NCBI GenBank assembly: GCA_017541305.1
Contig: JAFXZJ010000062.1
Span: 1-56,443 of the forward strand
Length of the DNA: 56,443 bases
From: Clostridia bacterium
GTDB taxonomy: Bacteria > Bacillota > Clostridia > Christensenellales > CAG-138
Direction: 5' to 3'
A model generated the notes under the pieces. That model made no database searches. It saw only the letters and a list, made by a program, of their open reading frames with translations, and was not told the origin of the DNA. Position numbers and translations under genes: made by a program. Positions within the stretch are counted from its first letter, which is position 1, and every line of letters starts with the position of its first letter. Below, one piece after another: positions 43,483-50,957 of this stretch.

Positions 43483-43956
43483 TCAATGGCAGTTGATCAC
43501 GCTCGACGTGACCGTCATGCTCTGCGTCTCGCCTATTGCCCGCTTTGCGAATAACGTCACCTTTACGCGGTACAGCGCGCCGCTGTAAAGTCCGGTGAAA
43601 GTGTGAGAATAACCAAATGTTTGCGTTGTATAGGAATACTGATTTGTAATCTCGGCGTCCGTTACCCATACATTCCCATCCCATCTTTGGACCTTCAAGC
43701 TTGAAAAACCGAGTTTCTCCATAGTTTCGTATGTATCCACGTCAAGCTCGACCTTTATCTTTTCGTTCCCTGTACTTCTCACTCTTAAATCTACAGATTC
43801 TATGAAGTCATAGTTGATTCGAGTGCCGATATGATTTTCAATTGAATACTCATCGGTATCGTAAACCATCGAAGACGTGTCGCCTTCCGCATATGCCATA
43901 CCAATCGACAATAAGCTCAGGGAAAGAGCAATAATCAAACATAAACACTTTTTCAT
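43483..43956 (-). CDS. Small secreted protein in the ECF1 operon
   Basis: 157 residues. A signal peptide (MKKCLCLIIALSLSLLSIGMAYA) is followed by a beta-rich domain: INYDFIESVDLRVRSTGN, KVELDVDTYETME, then YSGALYRVKVTLFAKRAIGETQ. This reads like a small immunoglobulin- or lectin-like fold; the family is not recognised. It starts 16 bp after the anti-sigma gene, with AAGGTGAG before the ATG, so it belongs to the sigma/anti-sigma operon and could be a ligand, effector or sensor of the same envelope response. Confidence 0.72.
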   Translation of the reverse strand: MKKCLCLIIALSLSLLSIGMAYAEGDTSSMVYDTDEYSIENHIGTRINYDFIESVDLRVRSTGNEKIKVELDVDTYETMEKLGFSSLKVQRWDGNVWVTDAEITNQYSYTTQTFGYSHTFTGLYSGALYRVKVTLFAKRAIGETQSMTVTSSVINCH

Positions 43957-43972
43957 ATTAACTCACCTTCTT

Positions 43973-44725
43973 TTATTGATTATTTCCCGAAAGCAAAGAT
44001 GCGACAATTGATTCAAGTTCATTCATTTCCACTTCTCCGAAAACCAGATAGCTCTCATTCTCGATTTCCGCGGTTATATAGTTCCAAGGCTTGGCATATA
44101 TAAGCGAACATTCGATTCCGAGTATTACCTTGCTGTCATATCTTGATGCGCCTTTGATGATCAGTGTGCGAGAACTGTATTCCGGGTCTATAGCGTCTGA
44201 GTAATAATGCGATTTGATTCGTATTTCTTTTCCGTTTATGCGATAAACAGCCGCGATCAACATTCCGTCAATATCGATATTACCTGACGCTTCCACGAAT
44301 TCCAACCCCAATTCTTCACCGGGCAAGCGTATCATATTTCCCACGCGGGCTTTGAATTCTTCTTCGGAAGTAAATCTGACGCGCTCGGAAGGGATGCTTG
44401 AAACGACCGGCTTATTAGAGGGATCCGCCGTGATCTCCGGCGCGTCCTCGTGCTGATCGAGCCCGGCGGAATAATCGAGGCGGAGGGTGGAGCCCGTCCA
44501 ACTGACGAAGGGCATGACCACCCGCACGCCGGCGGCCTCGGCGGTCGCGGTAGATATGAACAGCGCGAGCACCGCCGCGGCGGCGACGGAGGCGGCGCGG
44601 GAAAGGAAGCGCGGCAAAGTGCGGCGCGGCTTTTTCGGCGCCCTGTCGGTAAGGTTGGGCCGGCACTCCCATATCAACTCCTCGTCGATCTCTCCGAGAA
44701 GCTTTGCGAATTCGATGTCTGTCAT
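43973..44725 (-). CDS. Anti-sigma factor with DUF4367-like ectodomain, copy 1
   Basis: 250 residues. An N-terminal cytosolic segment (1-40) would hold the sigma factor; one membrane helix follows (about 44-66, ASVAAAAVLALFISTATAEA), then a linker and an ectodomain. Its C-terminal part (GIECSLIYAKPWNYITAEIE, YLVFGEVEMNELESIVASLL) resembles DUF4367 sensor domains. The ATG overlaps the sigma stop by 4 bp, showing coupling. The central part is nearly identical to the second copy at the DNA level, while the C-terminal third is AT-rich and diverged. Confidence 0.82.
   Translation of the reverse strand: MTDIEFAKLLGEIDEELIWECRPNLTDRAPKKPRRTLPRFLSRAASVAAAAVLALFISTATAEAAGVRVVMPFVSWTGSTLRLDYSAGLDQHEDAPEITADPSNKPVVSSIPSERVRFTSEEEFKARVGNMIRLPGEELGLEFVEASGNIDIDGMLIAAVYRINGKEIRIKSHYYSDAIDPEYSSRTLIIKGASRYDSKVILGIECSLIYAKPWNYITAEIENESYLVFGEVEMNELESIVASLLSGNNQ
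44301..44615 (-). repeat. 315-bp block shared with the second anti-sigma gene (inverted copy)
   Basis: It matches 55146-55460 in opposite orientation, colinear and without gaps. By eye I count about 17 differences, near 95% identity, including at silent sites. On both sides the genes diverge to protein-level similarity only. The block covers the membrane helix, the linker and the start of the sensor domain. Confidence 0.85.
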
Positions 44726-45282
44726 ATTGAATAACCCTCACTTTCCAAATAATTTCTCAGTTGTCTGCGCAGCTTCATCAGCACGTTCCTCACCGAGCCG
44801 ACGCTTCTGCCCTCATCCTCGGCAAGCTCGCCGTCGCTCATGAAATAGAAGTATTTCTTGATAAAAACGCGGCGCTTCCAATCGGGCAGGCCCATAAGGA
44901 ACCGATCGATCAGCTCCATCAGCTCCTTATTGAGCAGCTCCTTTTCGGGCAGGCCCTTGTCGGAGGCGACGTCGCCCAGCTGCGAAAGGGCGACCTCAAC
45001 ACACCCTCCCCCCCGCTTCATTGCGCGAAGCTCATGATAGCGGTTGAGAGCGATATTGCGGGTGAGCCTTAACGCATACCCGGCCATATTCAAAGGTTCG
45101 TTGGGCGGTATGGTTTCCCACATGCGGAGCAGGGCGTCGTTCACGCATTCCTGCGCGAAGTGCTTGTCCCCGAGTATGTTCTCCGCCAGCTTCAGGCAGA
45201 ACTCGCCGTACAGCCGTTCGGCCTCGGCGACGGCGGATTCTTCCCTTCGCAGGAACATGCCGAAAAGTTCCTTGTCGTCCAT
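44722..45282 (-). CDS. ECF RNA polymerase sigma factor, copy 1
   Basis: 186 residues. Region 2: MDDKELFGMFLRREESAVAEAERLYGEF, ECVNDALLRMWETIPPNEP, LTRNIALNRYHE. Region 4 HTH: LPDWKRRVFIKKYFYFMSDGELAEDEGRSVGSVRNVLMKLRRQL (positions about 130-175). The start at 45282 is set by GAGGTG and by the promoter, whose -10 lies at 45316-45319; a longer frame begins upstream of that -10. It directs RNA polymerase to a small regulon and is held by the anti-sigma protein encoded next to it. Confidence 0.92.
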   Translation of the reverse strand: MDDKELFGMFLRREESAVAEAERLYGEFCLKLAENILGDKHFAQECVNDALLRMWETIPPNEPLNMAGYALRLTRNIALNRYHELRAMKRGGGCVEVALSQLGDVASDKGLPEKELLNKELMELIDRFLMGLPDWKRRVFIKKYFYFMSDGELAEDEGRSVGSVRNVLMKLRRQLRNYLESEGYSI

Positions 45283-45315
45283 ATTCACCTCGTTGAAGGT
45301 CCCTTCACTTATAAT

Positions 45316-45359
45316 GACAGATTTTGGAGGCAAAAATCACCGCTTTTTTAAAATATATT
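45316..45359 (-). promoter_or_regulatory. ECF-type autoregulated promoter, copy 1
   Basis: Minus strand: AATATATT (45352-45359), 32 nt, TGTC (45316-45319), continuing CATTATAAGTGAA. The flank AAAATCTGTCATTATA is identical at the second sigma gene. The presumed -35 (GGTGAT here) is the weakest of the four copies. Confidence 0.78.
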
Positions 45360-45448
45360 TTTTCAGACGCGTTTTTTCGCCCTTTTTGGGTATAGAATAG
45401 GCGGGTAAGGCAGTGTGCGGGGCCCCGGCCCCGGGAAAGGAAGCAAGC

Positions 45449-45631
45449 ATGGCGGAATGGATAAGCGCGAATTGGGCGACGATCGCCGCGCTGGTATTCG
45501 TTGCGGCGCTGATCGGGATCGCGGTTTTCAGCATTATACGCAATAAAAGGAAGGGGCGCACCTCGTGCGGCTGCGGCTGCTCGGCCTGCCCCATGGCGGG
45601 GGAATGCAGCGGCAAAAAGAAGAAGGCCTGA
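45449..45631 (+). CDS. FeoB-associated Cys-rich membrane protein
   Basis: 60 residues. One membrane helix (about 8-29) is followed by a basic stretch and a Cys-rich tail SCGCGCSACPMAGEC, the pattern of the FeoB-associated Cys-rich family that usually accompanies ferrous-iron transport. No feoA/feoB gene is in this window. AAAGGAA lies upstream of the ATG at 45449, and TATAGA at 45391-45396 is a possible -10 box. Confidence 0.82.
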   Translation: MAEWISANWATIAALVFVAALIGIAVFSIIRNKRKGRTSCGCGCSACPMAGECSGKKKKA

Positions 45632-45657
45632 CCGCCCAAATATACTTTATTTTGGGG

Positions 45658-45686
45658 TTGACAAAACCCGCCCCCTGCACTATAAT
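45658..45686 (+). promoter_or_regulatory. Consensus promoter of tRNA-Arg
   Basis: TTGACA (45658-45663), 17 nt, TATAAT (45681-45686), 15 bp before the tRNA. Confidence 0.9.
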
Positions 45687-45701
45687 ACTTAAGCATTAAG
45701 T

Positions 45702-45778
45702 GCGCCCTTGGCTCAGCTGGATAGAGCGTTTGGCTACGGACCAGAAGGTCGGGGGTTCGAATCCCTCAGGGCGCGCCA
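45702..45778 (+). tRNA. tRNA-Arg(ACG), CCA encoded
   Basis: 77 nt. Acceptor GCGCCCT pairs with AGGGCGC, D-arm GCTC/GAGC, anticodon stem TTTGG/CCAGA with loop CTACGGA (anticodon ACG, reading CGU and, after A-to-I editing, CGC/CGA), T-arm with GTTCGAATC, discriminator G and CCA. It is followed by its own terminator. Fragments of its 3' end are scattered over the next 3.4 kb. Confidence 0.96.
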
Positions 45779-45780
45779 AG

Positions 45781-45812
45781 CAAAAACGGACCGCATCGCG
45801 GTCCGTTTTTGT
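45781..45812 (+). terminator. Terminator of tRNA-Arg
   Basis: CAAAAACGGACCGC-ATC-GCGGTCCGTTTTTG, a long perfect stem ending in T residues. Confidence 0.9.
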
Positions 45813-45824
45813 TTGGCATATTTT

Positions 45825-46190
45825 CGCCCTGAGGGATCGAACCCCGAAAGGGCGAAAAGCGTTAAGAAAAAGACCCGGTGGGTCTTTTTCAGCTTTTCGC
45901 CGCGGCGGACAGCGGATGCGCCGCCGCGGAAGGGAGTAATTGATACACGCAGCACCGAGGGGAAGTCAAGCCGTGCCCTGAGGGATCGAACCCCGAAAGG
46001 GCGGACGCCGTTAAGAAAAAGCCAACTGCTTGGCTTTTTCAGGCGGACGCCGCGGAGGAAAGCGCATGCGCCTCCGCGGAGAATCCCTCAGGGCGCCTCC
46101 TATCGATTCGAACCCCGAAAGGGCGAAAAGCGTTAAGAAAAAGACCCGGTGGGTCTTTTTCAGCTTTTCGCCGCGGCAGGCGCGGACGCG
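45825..46190. repeat. Array of three hairpin units joined to antisense tRNA-Arg 3' fragments
   Basis: Units A (45825-45930), B (45975-46079) and C (about 46106-46190). A and B start with a complement of the tRNA 3' end (CGCCCTGAGGGATCGAACCC, one T short), then each unit has nested stems: outer GGCGAAAAGC/GCTTTTCGCC and inner AAAAAGACCC/GGGTCTTTTT in A and C. B has GGCGGACGCC arms and inner AAAAAGCCAA/TTGGCTTTTT, so the inner stem changes on both sides together. A GC-rich hairpin closes A and B. A forward copy of the tRNA end (16 nt) lies at 46081-46096. A further AAAAAGCCAA stem is at 56056-56079. Confidence 0.78.
45920..45994. repeat. Direct repeat, left copy (tRNA-fragment unit)
   Basis: It matches 49087-49165 in the same orientation: GGAAGGGAG, then GAT-ACx-GC, CGAGGGGAAG and the antisense tRNA end. 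The two copies bracket 3.1 kb that holds the relaxase remnant, toxin-antitoxin pair and broken adhesin gene. Confidence 0.65.
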
Positions 46191-46426
46191 GCTGCCGAAG
46201 AGCTGCTTGAAGGTATCGACCGTGAAGACCTTCTCCGTGAGCAAACGGAGGTGTACGATCATATCGCCGAGGTCAACCGTGAGCTGAGGAGCCTGCGCTC
46301 CGAGCTTACCATTATCAGGAACCTTCGCAGGGATATTCCTCATATCGCAAATGAGCTCAATGTGGGTTTAGCAAGGAATAACGCCAAGGAACCCCGTGAG
46401 CGGAACAACACAGAGCAACAAAGATG
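46190..46426 (+). pseudogene. C-terminal remnant of a conjugative relaxase
   Basis: About 75 codons with no start of their own, read in frame from the repeat array to a TGA at 46424-46426. The heptad-rich segment (VYDHIAEVNRELRSLRSELT, then IRNLRRDIPHI) and the polar KEPRERNNTEQQR end resemble the coiled tail of relaxases from integrative conjugative elements of gut Clostridia. The catalytic N-terminal domain is absent. Recognition rests on a short low-complexity stretch and is tentative. Confidence 0.55.
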
Positions 46427-46460
46427 AACCTTATATTTGAAAACTCGTCTAAATCTGCTG

Positions 46461-46489
46461 TTGTATTTTACGAAAGATTATGGTACAAT
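46461..46489 (+). promoter_or_regulatory. Promoter of the toxin-antitoxin operon
   Basis: TTGTAT (46461-46466), 17 nt, TACAAT (46484-46489), 30 bp before the antitoxin ATG. Confidence 0.75.
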
Positions 46490-46519
46490 AATTACAGCGT
46501 AATGAAAGGAGCTATGACC

Positions 46520-46774
46520 ATGCCCAATATTAAGCCTGTATCCGATCTCAGGAACTATAACGAAGTCTTGAAAGATATCTCTGTCGGCGAACCAGTCTTT
46601 CTTACAAAAAACGGCAGAGGAAGATATGCTATTGTCGATATGGCCGAGTATGAAAAGACCAGAGCAGTTATAAAGCTGATGAGTGAGCTTGCCAAGGGTG
46701 AACGAAGCGGCAACGAAAACGGATGGATAGACATTGAGGACGTCGAAAAGGAGCTTGGGATCTCCAATGGCTGA
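46520..46774 (+). CDS. Phd/YefM-family antitoxin
   Basis: 84 residues. The N-terminus MPNIKPVSDLRNYNEVLKDI and GEPVFLTKNGRGRYAIVDMAEYE form the Phd/YefM DNA-binding fold; the acidic C-terminal helix would wrap the toxin. The start is 46520, with AAAGGAGC 8 nt upstream; an ATG at 46514 is too close to it. It overlaps the toxin gene by 8 bp. Confidence 0.92.
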   Translation: MPNIKPVSDLRNYNEVLKDISVGEPVFLTKNGRGRYAIVDMAEYEKTRAVIKLMSELAKGERSGNENGWIDIEDVEKELGISNG

Positions 46775-47081
46775 AATCAAGTTTTCTCCGGAGGCGCTCT
46801 CCGATCTCAAGCACATCAAAAGCTATATTGCAGAAGAACTCCTGAATGAGCAGGCTGCCGATAATACCGTGGCCGATATTATCAAGCGCATCAGAACGCT
46901 TTCGGATTTCCCGCAGTCGGGTGCGCCGCTCTCGTCCGTAATATCCATTGAAACCAACTACAGGTTCATCGTATGTAACAATTATACCGCTTTCTATCGG
47001 TATGAGAACGGGTCCGTCTATATAGCCCGTGTTCTGTACGGACGCAGAGACTTCATGCGGATACTGTTTGAAGAGAAATAA
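46767..47081 (+). CDS. RelE/ParE-family toxin
   Basis: 104 residues. EIKFSPEALSDLKHIKSYIAEEL at the N-terminus, then NYRFIVCNNYTAFYRYENGSVYIARVLYGRRDFM at the end (parts of one motif) are typical of RelE/ParE toxins, which cut mRNA on the ribosome or poison gyrase. The ATG lies within the end of the antitoxin gene. The pair is AT-rich and probably came with the mobile element whose remnants surround it. Confidence 0.92.
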   Translation: MAEIKFSPEALSDLKHIKSYIAEELLNEQAADNTVADIIKRIRTLSDFPQSGAPLSSVISIETNYRFIVCNNYTAFYRYENGSVYIARVLYGRRDFMRILFEEK

Positions 47082-47095
47082 CATCATTATTCATG

Positions 47096-47140
47096 AGCAC
47101 GCCTTAAAGCAACGGCTTTGGGGCGTGCTTTCATGATTTT
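47096..47140 (+). terminator. Terminator of the toxin-antitoxin operon
   Basis: AGCACGCC/GGCGTGCT stem with an internal AAAGC..GCTTT stem and T-rich tail, 15 bp past the toxin stop. Confidence 0.8.
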
Positions 47141-47146
47141 AATGTC

Positions 47147-47211
47147 CTCCTGATGTGTTTTCGGCGTAACTGGCAGGTCACGCTTGTACTATAACACATC
47201 AGGAGTTTTTT
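47147..47211 (+). terminator. Long hairpin with T-run
   Basis: CTCCTGATGTGTT (47147-47159) pairs exactly with 47193-47205 and is followed by six T. The 33-nt loop holds a further small stem. It may be a second terminator or the end of a lost small RNA gene. A CCCCGCC/GGCGGGG hairpin with TTTT follows at 47241-47264. Confidence 0.6.
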
Positions 47212-47273
47212 GTAACTGCCTCAACGGTAAACCTTTACGGAACCCCGCCGCTATGGCGGGGTTTTCGAGATAC

Positions 47274-47301
47274 AAGAAAAGAGCCGCTGAAAAACGGCTC
47301 T
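47274..47301 (-). terminator. Terminator of the beta-helix lipoprotein gene
   Basis: AGAGCCG/CGGCTCT stem followed on the minus strand by TTTTCTTG, 20 bp past the stop at 47322. Confidence 0.75.
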
Positions 47302-47321
47302 ATCCGGAGTTATGGTTATTG

Positions 47322-48791
47322 TCAGTTGGTTCCGGTCAGCGCGACACCGTTGACGTACAGCGTATAACCGTTTGAGATCACGCTCGAGGCGTCGCCGTTG
47401 AACTCAGTCACGTAGCTGTCGCCGGTCAGCGTCCACGTGCTGGTGGCGTCGAGGGTAACGGAGACGGTGCCGGCCTCGGCGGAAACCGTCGTTCCCGCGG
47501 CATTGGTGATGCTGCCGTCTATGCTGCCTTCAAAAGCGGAGCCGTTCGTCAGGCTCAGCGTCAGCTTTGAATTGCTGCCGACCTTTATCGCGCCATGAAG
47601 CTGCTGTGCAATGGCGTTCAGCGTCGCCTCATTGCTGCCGCCGCTCCATCCGTCGTCGCAAACGGAAAGGAGGATGTTATCAGCGTCCTCGCTGGTGATC
47701 GTGACGCCGGTAAGCGTGATGACCGCATTGGTGTTGGTCACGTGGAAGACGTGCCCGTTCCTGCTCGTAAGGCTGCCGTCCGTCATGGTGAAAAAGCTGG
47801 TGCCGCTGTCGGCGTCGCCGGACATGGACTGGTAGATCATGATGGCGTCCAGGAATGTGGCGTTGCCGTTGCACTTGGTATTGTTGGCGGTCAGGTCGCA
47901 GTTCGTCAGCTCGATGGAGTTCAGGCCTTCAATACAGACGCCCTCGGAAAGGTTTGAGATCAGCGTTGCATTGGCCGCATGTATCTCCGCAGTTGAGTAG
48001 ATCGCGGGCGAACCAAGACCGTTGGAGGTATAGGTGCCGCCGTCCGCATAAACCGTTCCGCCGCCTCTGTCGGTGCGGATCGGCGCGGAGGACTGTCCGC
48101 TCGTGGTAACTATCAGATTGTATGCCTTCGTAACGCCTCCGCCGGTCGTCATTATACCGCCGGAGCCGGAGCCGGAAGTGGTGATGGTCACGCCCGTGAT
48201 CACGACCGTAGTGCCGTCCCCCGACGCACCGTTCTGCCCGCCGTTGCCGCCGTAGCAGAATACGCCGTTAGCTCCGGCGGCGTCGGAAGTGACCGTGCCG
48301 CCCGTGATGGTCGTTGTCGAGCCTCCCATGACGAGAAGCGAGGCATTCTGACCGTAGAAATTGCAGTTGTCGCCGCCATCAGAGTCTCCTGATTTAGTGA
48401 CCGTAACGTTGTTAAAAGATACCGCCTCAGAAGTGTTTATCAGCAGAGCGCTCTCGTCCGCGGTCGAGGAGGAATACGTCTTCCCGTCCTCGGAGGCCGC
48501 TGAGGTTATCTCGATCGCTCCGGCATACACCACAGATGAGGCGTTGCCTCCGGGAGGATTGCCGCCGGGGCCTCCGGGTCCGTCAGGAGGAGCTCCGGGA
48601 GGATTGCCGCCGGGACCTCCGGGTCCGTCAGGAGGAGCTCCGGGAGGCGTGCCGTCGGGGGGATTGCCGCCGGGGCCGCCCTATGCAGACTGTGTGCTTT
48701 GGGCGTCGCTGTCCGAGCTGCCTGTGCTCCCGCAAGCCACAAGAGAAAGGATCAATAAGAGTGAAAGCATGATCGCTATGATCTTTTTCAA
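47322..48791 (-). pseudogene. Beta-helix adhesin-like lipoprotein interrupted by an in-frame amber codon
   Basis: The frame begins with a TTG at 48791 after AAGGAG: LKKIIAIMLSLLLILSLVACGS, a lipoprotein signal. After SDAQSTQSA a TAG (48681-48683) interrupts it, but the same frame continues at once with a Pro/Gly linker (GGPGGNPPDGTPPGAPPDGP, repeated) and a long beta-helix of threonine/glycine-rich repeats (SALLINTSEAVSFNNVTVTKSGDSDGG, GGIMTTGGG) to 47322, ending VNGVALTGTN. Similar proteins in Clostridia have signal, Pro/Gly linker and helix in one chain. Either the gene was lost by a nonsense mutation or TAG is read through. Downstream of TAG the nearest start is at 48533. Confidence 0.85.
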
Positions 48792-48907
48792 TGGATGTTT
48801 ACTCTCCTTTTCATAGTTTTTTATAGTATAACATTCATGGAAAAGCGCATCAACGCAGTTATGTGGCAATAGAATGTCTTTTTCAGCATAAAGTGCTCTT
48901 ACTTAAG

Positions 48908-49069
48908 TCAGATCCCCTCCGGTATCACCTCGTCGATGAAATGATCCCTTTTTGGCTTCGATATCCAGTTGTACTGCTTATCGCACTCCCACAGATCGAG
49001 CAGCGGCCCGAACGGCATCGCCCGGACCTCATCCTGTGAAAGATGAAGCCGGGCAAGACCGTAATACAA
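48908..49069 (-). pseudogene. Coding-like fragment, unknown
   Basis: About 53 codons from a possible TTG to TGA: LYYGLARLHLSQDEVRAMPF, then GPLLDLWECDKQYNWISKPK and a DEVIPEGI end. The look is of a small phage- or element-encoded protein, without a ribosome site. The frame stays open upstream through a GGCAGGCGC/GCGCCTGCC hairpin (49071-49094). The rest of 48792-49210 holds no gene. Confidence 0.35.
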
Positions 49070-49086
49070 AGGCAGGCGCTTTATAT

Positions 49087-49165
49087 GCGCCTGCCGAGGA
49101 AGGGAGCAGATACTAAGCTCAACAGCGAGGGGAAGCCAACTATGCGCCCTGAGGGATCGAACCCC
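49087..49165. repeat. Direct repeat, right copy (tRNA-fragment unit)
   Basis: Partner of 45920-45994. Its last 21 nt (49145-49165) are an exact copy of the antisense tRNA-Arg fragment at 45825-45845. Confidence 0.65.
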
Positions 49166-49210
49166 TCCGGCCGTGCGGCCAAGTCCTTCCCTTCACGGGC
49201 TCCGGCAGGA

Positions 49211-50935
49211 TCATCTCTGAGAAACGGTGAACAGCGAATAGAAGTAGCCCTTTCGATCCATGAGTTCTTTGAAGGTGCCCTGTTCCGAGACCGCGCCGTT
49301 TTTCAGCGCGAACAGGCGGTCGGCGCGGCGGAGTATGTTTTCGTCCAGGTCGTGGGTGACTATGACGCGGGTGTAGCCGTCCAGCTTGAGTATCGCGTCG
49401 AGCACCTCGAACGAGGTCTCCGCGTCCAGGGACGCCGTGGCCTCGTCCACGAAGAGCACGGGGGTCTTGCGCAGAAGCGCACGGGCGATGGAGATGCGCT
49501 GACGTTCGCCGCCGGACAGGCCGGAACCGTTTTCGCCGCAGAGATAATCGGCGCCCTTTTCGTCGATGAGCTTTTTAAGGCCCGAAAGCCGCACGGCGCG
49601 GTCGATTTCCTCCTCGGGGAATTCCGAGAACATGGTGATGTTATTACGGATGGTGCTGTTGAACACGAACACGTTCTGCTGAATTATGGACACGAGATCG
49701 TAGAGCGAGTCGGCGGAAACGGTTTTGAGCTCGTTTCCGTCATAGAGTATCTCGCCCCGATAATCCTTTGAGGAAGCCATCAAAAGATTCAGTATGGTCG
49801 ATTTGCCGCTGCCCGAGCCGCCCACGAGCGCATAGCAGCCGCCGGAACGCATTTCCATATCCACGCCGCGCAGCACGGGCTTTCCTTCTTCATACTCGAA
49901 CGCAAGATCCCTGATCGAGATCCCCTCGTCGAGTCTGGGCGGGATACGCCCGCCCTCGTCGGAAACGTTTTTGTTAAGCGCCTGCGCCAGCTTGTCGATA
50001 AGGCTGTGAGAGGATTTCATGCCGGCGAAGAACGCGGGGAACGCCTGGATGGGCCCAAGCACGTAATTCAGAAGCTGAACGAACACGATGGCGGTGCCCG
50101 CCGTGATCCCTCTGCCGGAGAGCGCCAGCGCGGCGGCCACAAAGAACACGCCGAACTGCAGTATCGCTCCCGCAATGCCCGAGGAATAGTTTACCATTAC
50201 GTTCACCTTGGCGCGCTTTTTCGAGGCGTCCGCCACGGCGTCGTTGCTGTCATCGTGCAGTTTGGCAATGTTTTTCTCCGCCTTGAAGCTCTTGATCACG
50301 GAGAAGCCCGTGAGCGCGTCCTTAAGCATGCCGGTATAGCTTTCCTTTTTATCGGAGACGTTCTTTTCCGCCGCCGCCGCCTTGTTTCCCAGAACGATGG
50401 AGACGATTATGGGCAGCAGGGAGAAGCCGATCGCGATAAGCGTCAAAAGCGGGCTGCACCATATCATCATACCCAGCGCGCCAACAAAGGTGACGCCGAC
50501 CTGTATAGTGCTCTGCAGCTTCCCGATAAAGTCGGTTTCGATGGTGTTCACGTCGTTGGACAGCGCGGAGATATAGAGCGAGCTGTTCTCGCCGGAGAAG
50601 GCCTGAATGCCCTTATCCATGAGCCGATCGAAAACGTATTCCCGATACTGCTTCATCGCCTTTGCGCGGAACTCGGAAAGGAACGTCCTGTCCAATAACC
50701 ATCCCAGAATGAACAGCGCAAACGCGCCTCCCGTGACGATGAGGAGCGTGCCGAAGCCGTAGGGGCATTCCCCGGAGATCAGGTCGGCGACCTCCTTGAT
50801 CAGCCATGAAATTACCAGCTCGGCCGCTGCGCCCAGCAGGGCTGCAATGATGGTCATTGCAAGGTTGAATTTGTTGCTGCGAAACAGCTCCCTGATGAAC
50901 GGGCGGCGCAGCGCGCTGATTTCTTTTTTAGTCAT
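49211..50935 (-). CDS. ABC transporter, fused permease and ATPase (exporter type)
   Basis: 574 residues. Six membrane helices (about 20-310) are followed by an ATPase domain: Walker A GGSGSGKSTI, signature LSGGERQRISIARALL, Walker B VLFVDEATASLD. It probably works as a homodimer or with a partner to export a peptide or lipid-like compound. The start is ATG 50935 (MTKKEIS), after GAGGGG. It begins 22 bp after the regulator gene, and no biosynthetic gene is adjacent, so the cargo is unknown. Confidence 0.92.
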   Translation of the reverse strand: MTKKEISALRRPFIRELFRSNKFNLAMTIIAALLGAAAELVISWLIKEVADLISGECPYGFGTLLIVTGGAFALFILGWLLDRTFLSEFRAKAMKQYREYVFDRLMDKGIQAFSGENSSLYISALSNDVNTIETDFIGKLQSTIQVGVTFVGALGMMIWCSPLLTLIAIGFSLLPIIVSIVLGNKAAAAEKNVSDKKESYTGMLKDALTGFSVIKSFKAEKNIAKLHDDSNDAVADASKKRAKVNVMVNYSSGIAGAILQFGVFFVAAALALSGRGITAGTAIVFVQLLNYVLGPIQAFPAFFAGMKSSHSLIDKLAQALNKNVSDEGGRIPPRLDEGISIRDLAFEYEEGKPVLRGVDMEMRSGGCYALVGGSGSGKSTILNLLMASSKDYRGEILYDGNELKTVSADSLYDLVSIIQQNVFVFNSTIRNNITMFSEFPEEEIDRAVRLSGLKKLIDEKGADYLCGENGSGLSGGERQRISIARALLRKTPVLFVDEATASLDAETSFEVLDAILKLDGYTRVIVTHDLDENILRRADRLFALKNGAVSEQGTFKELMDRKGYFYSLFTVSQR

Positions 50936-50957
50936 GATGGTTTCCCCTCTTTTCCTT

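Noticed and set aside
45708-46136. Open frames running through the tRNA-Arg gene and hairpin array on both strands.
   Set aside because: They are translations of tRNA and repeat DNA; repeated DRTPKGR-like phrases come from the repeats.
49145-49165. A second tRNA-Arg gene.
   Set aside because: Only the T-arm and acceptor 3' part is present, in antisense and with one base missing.
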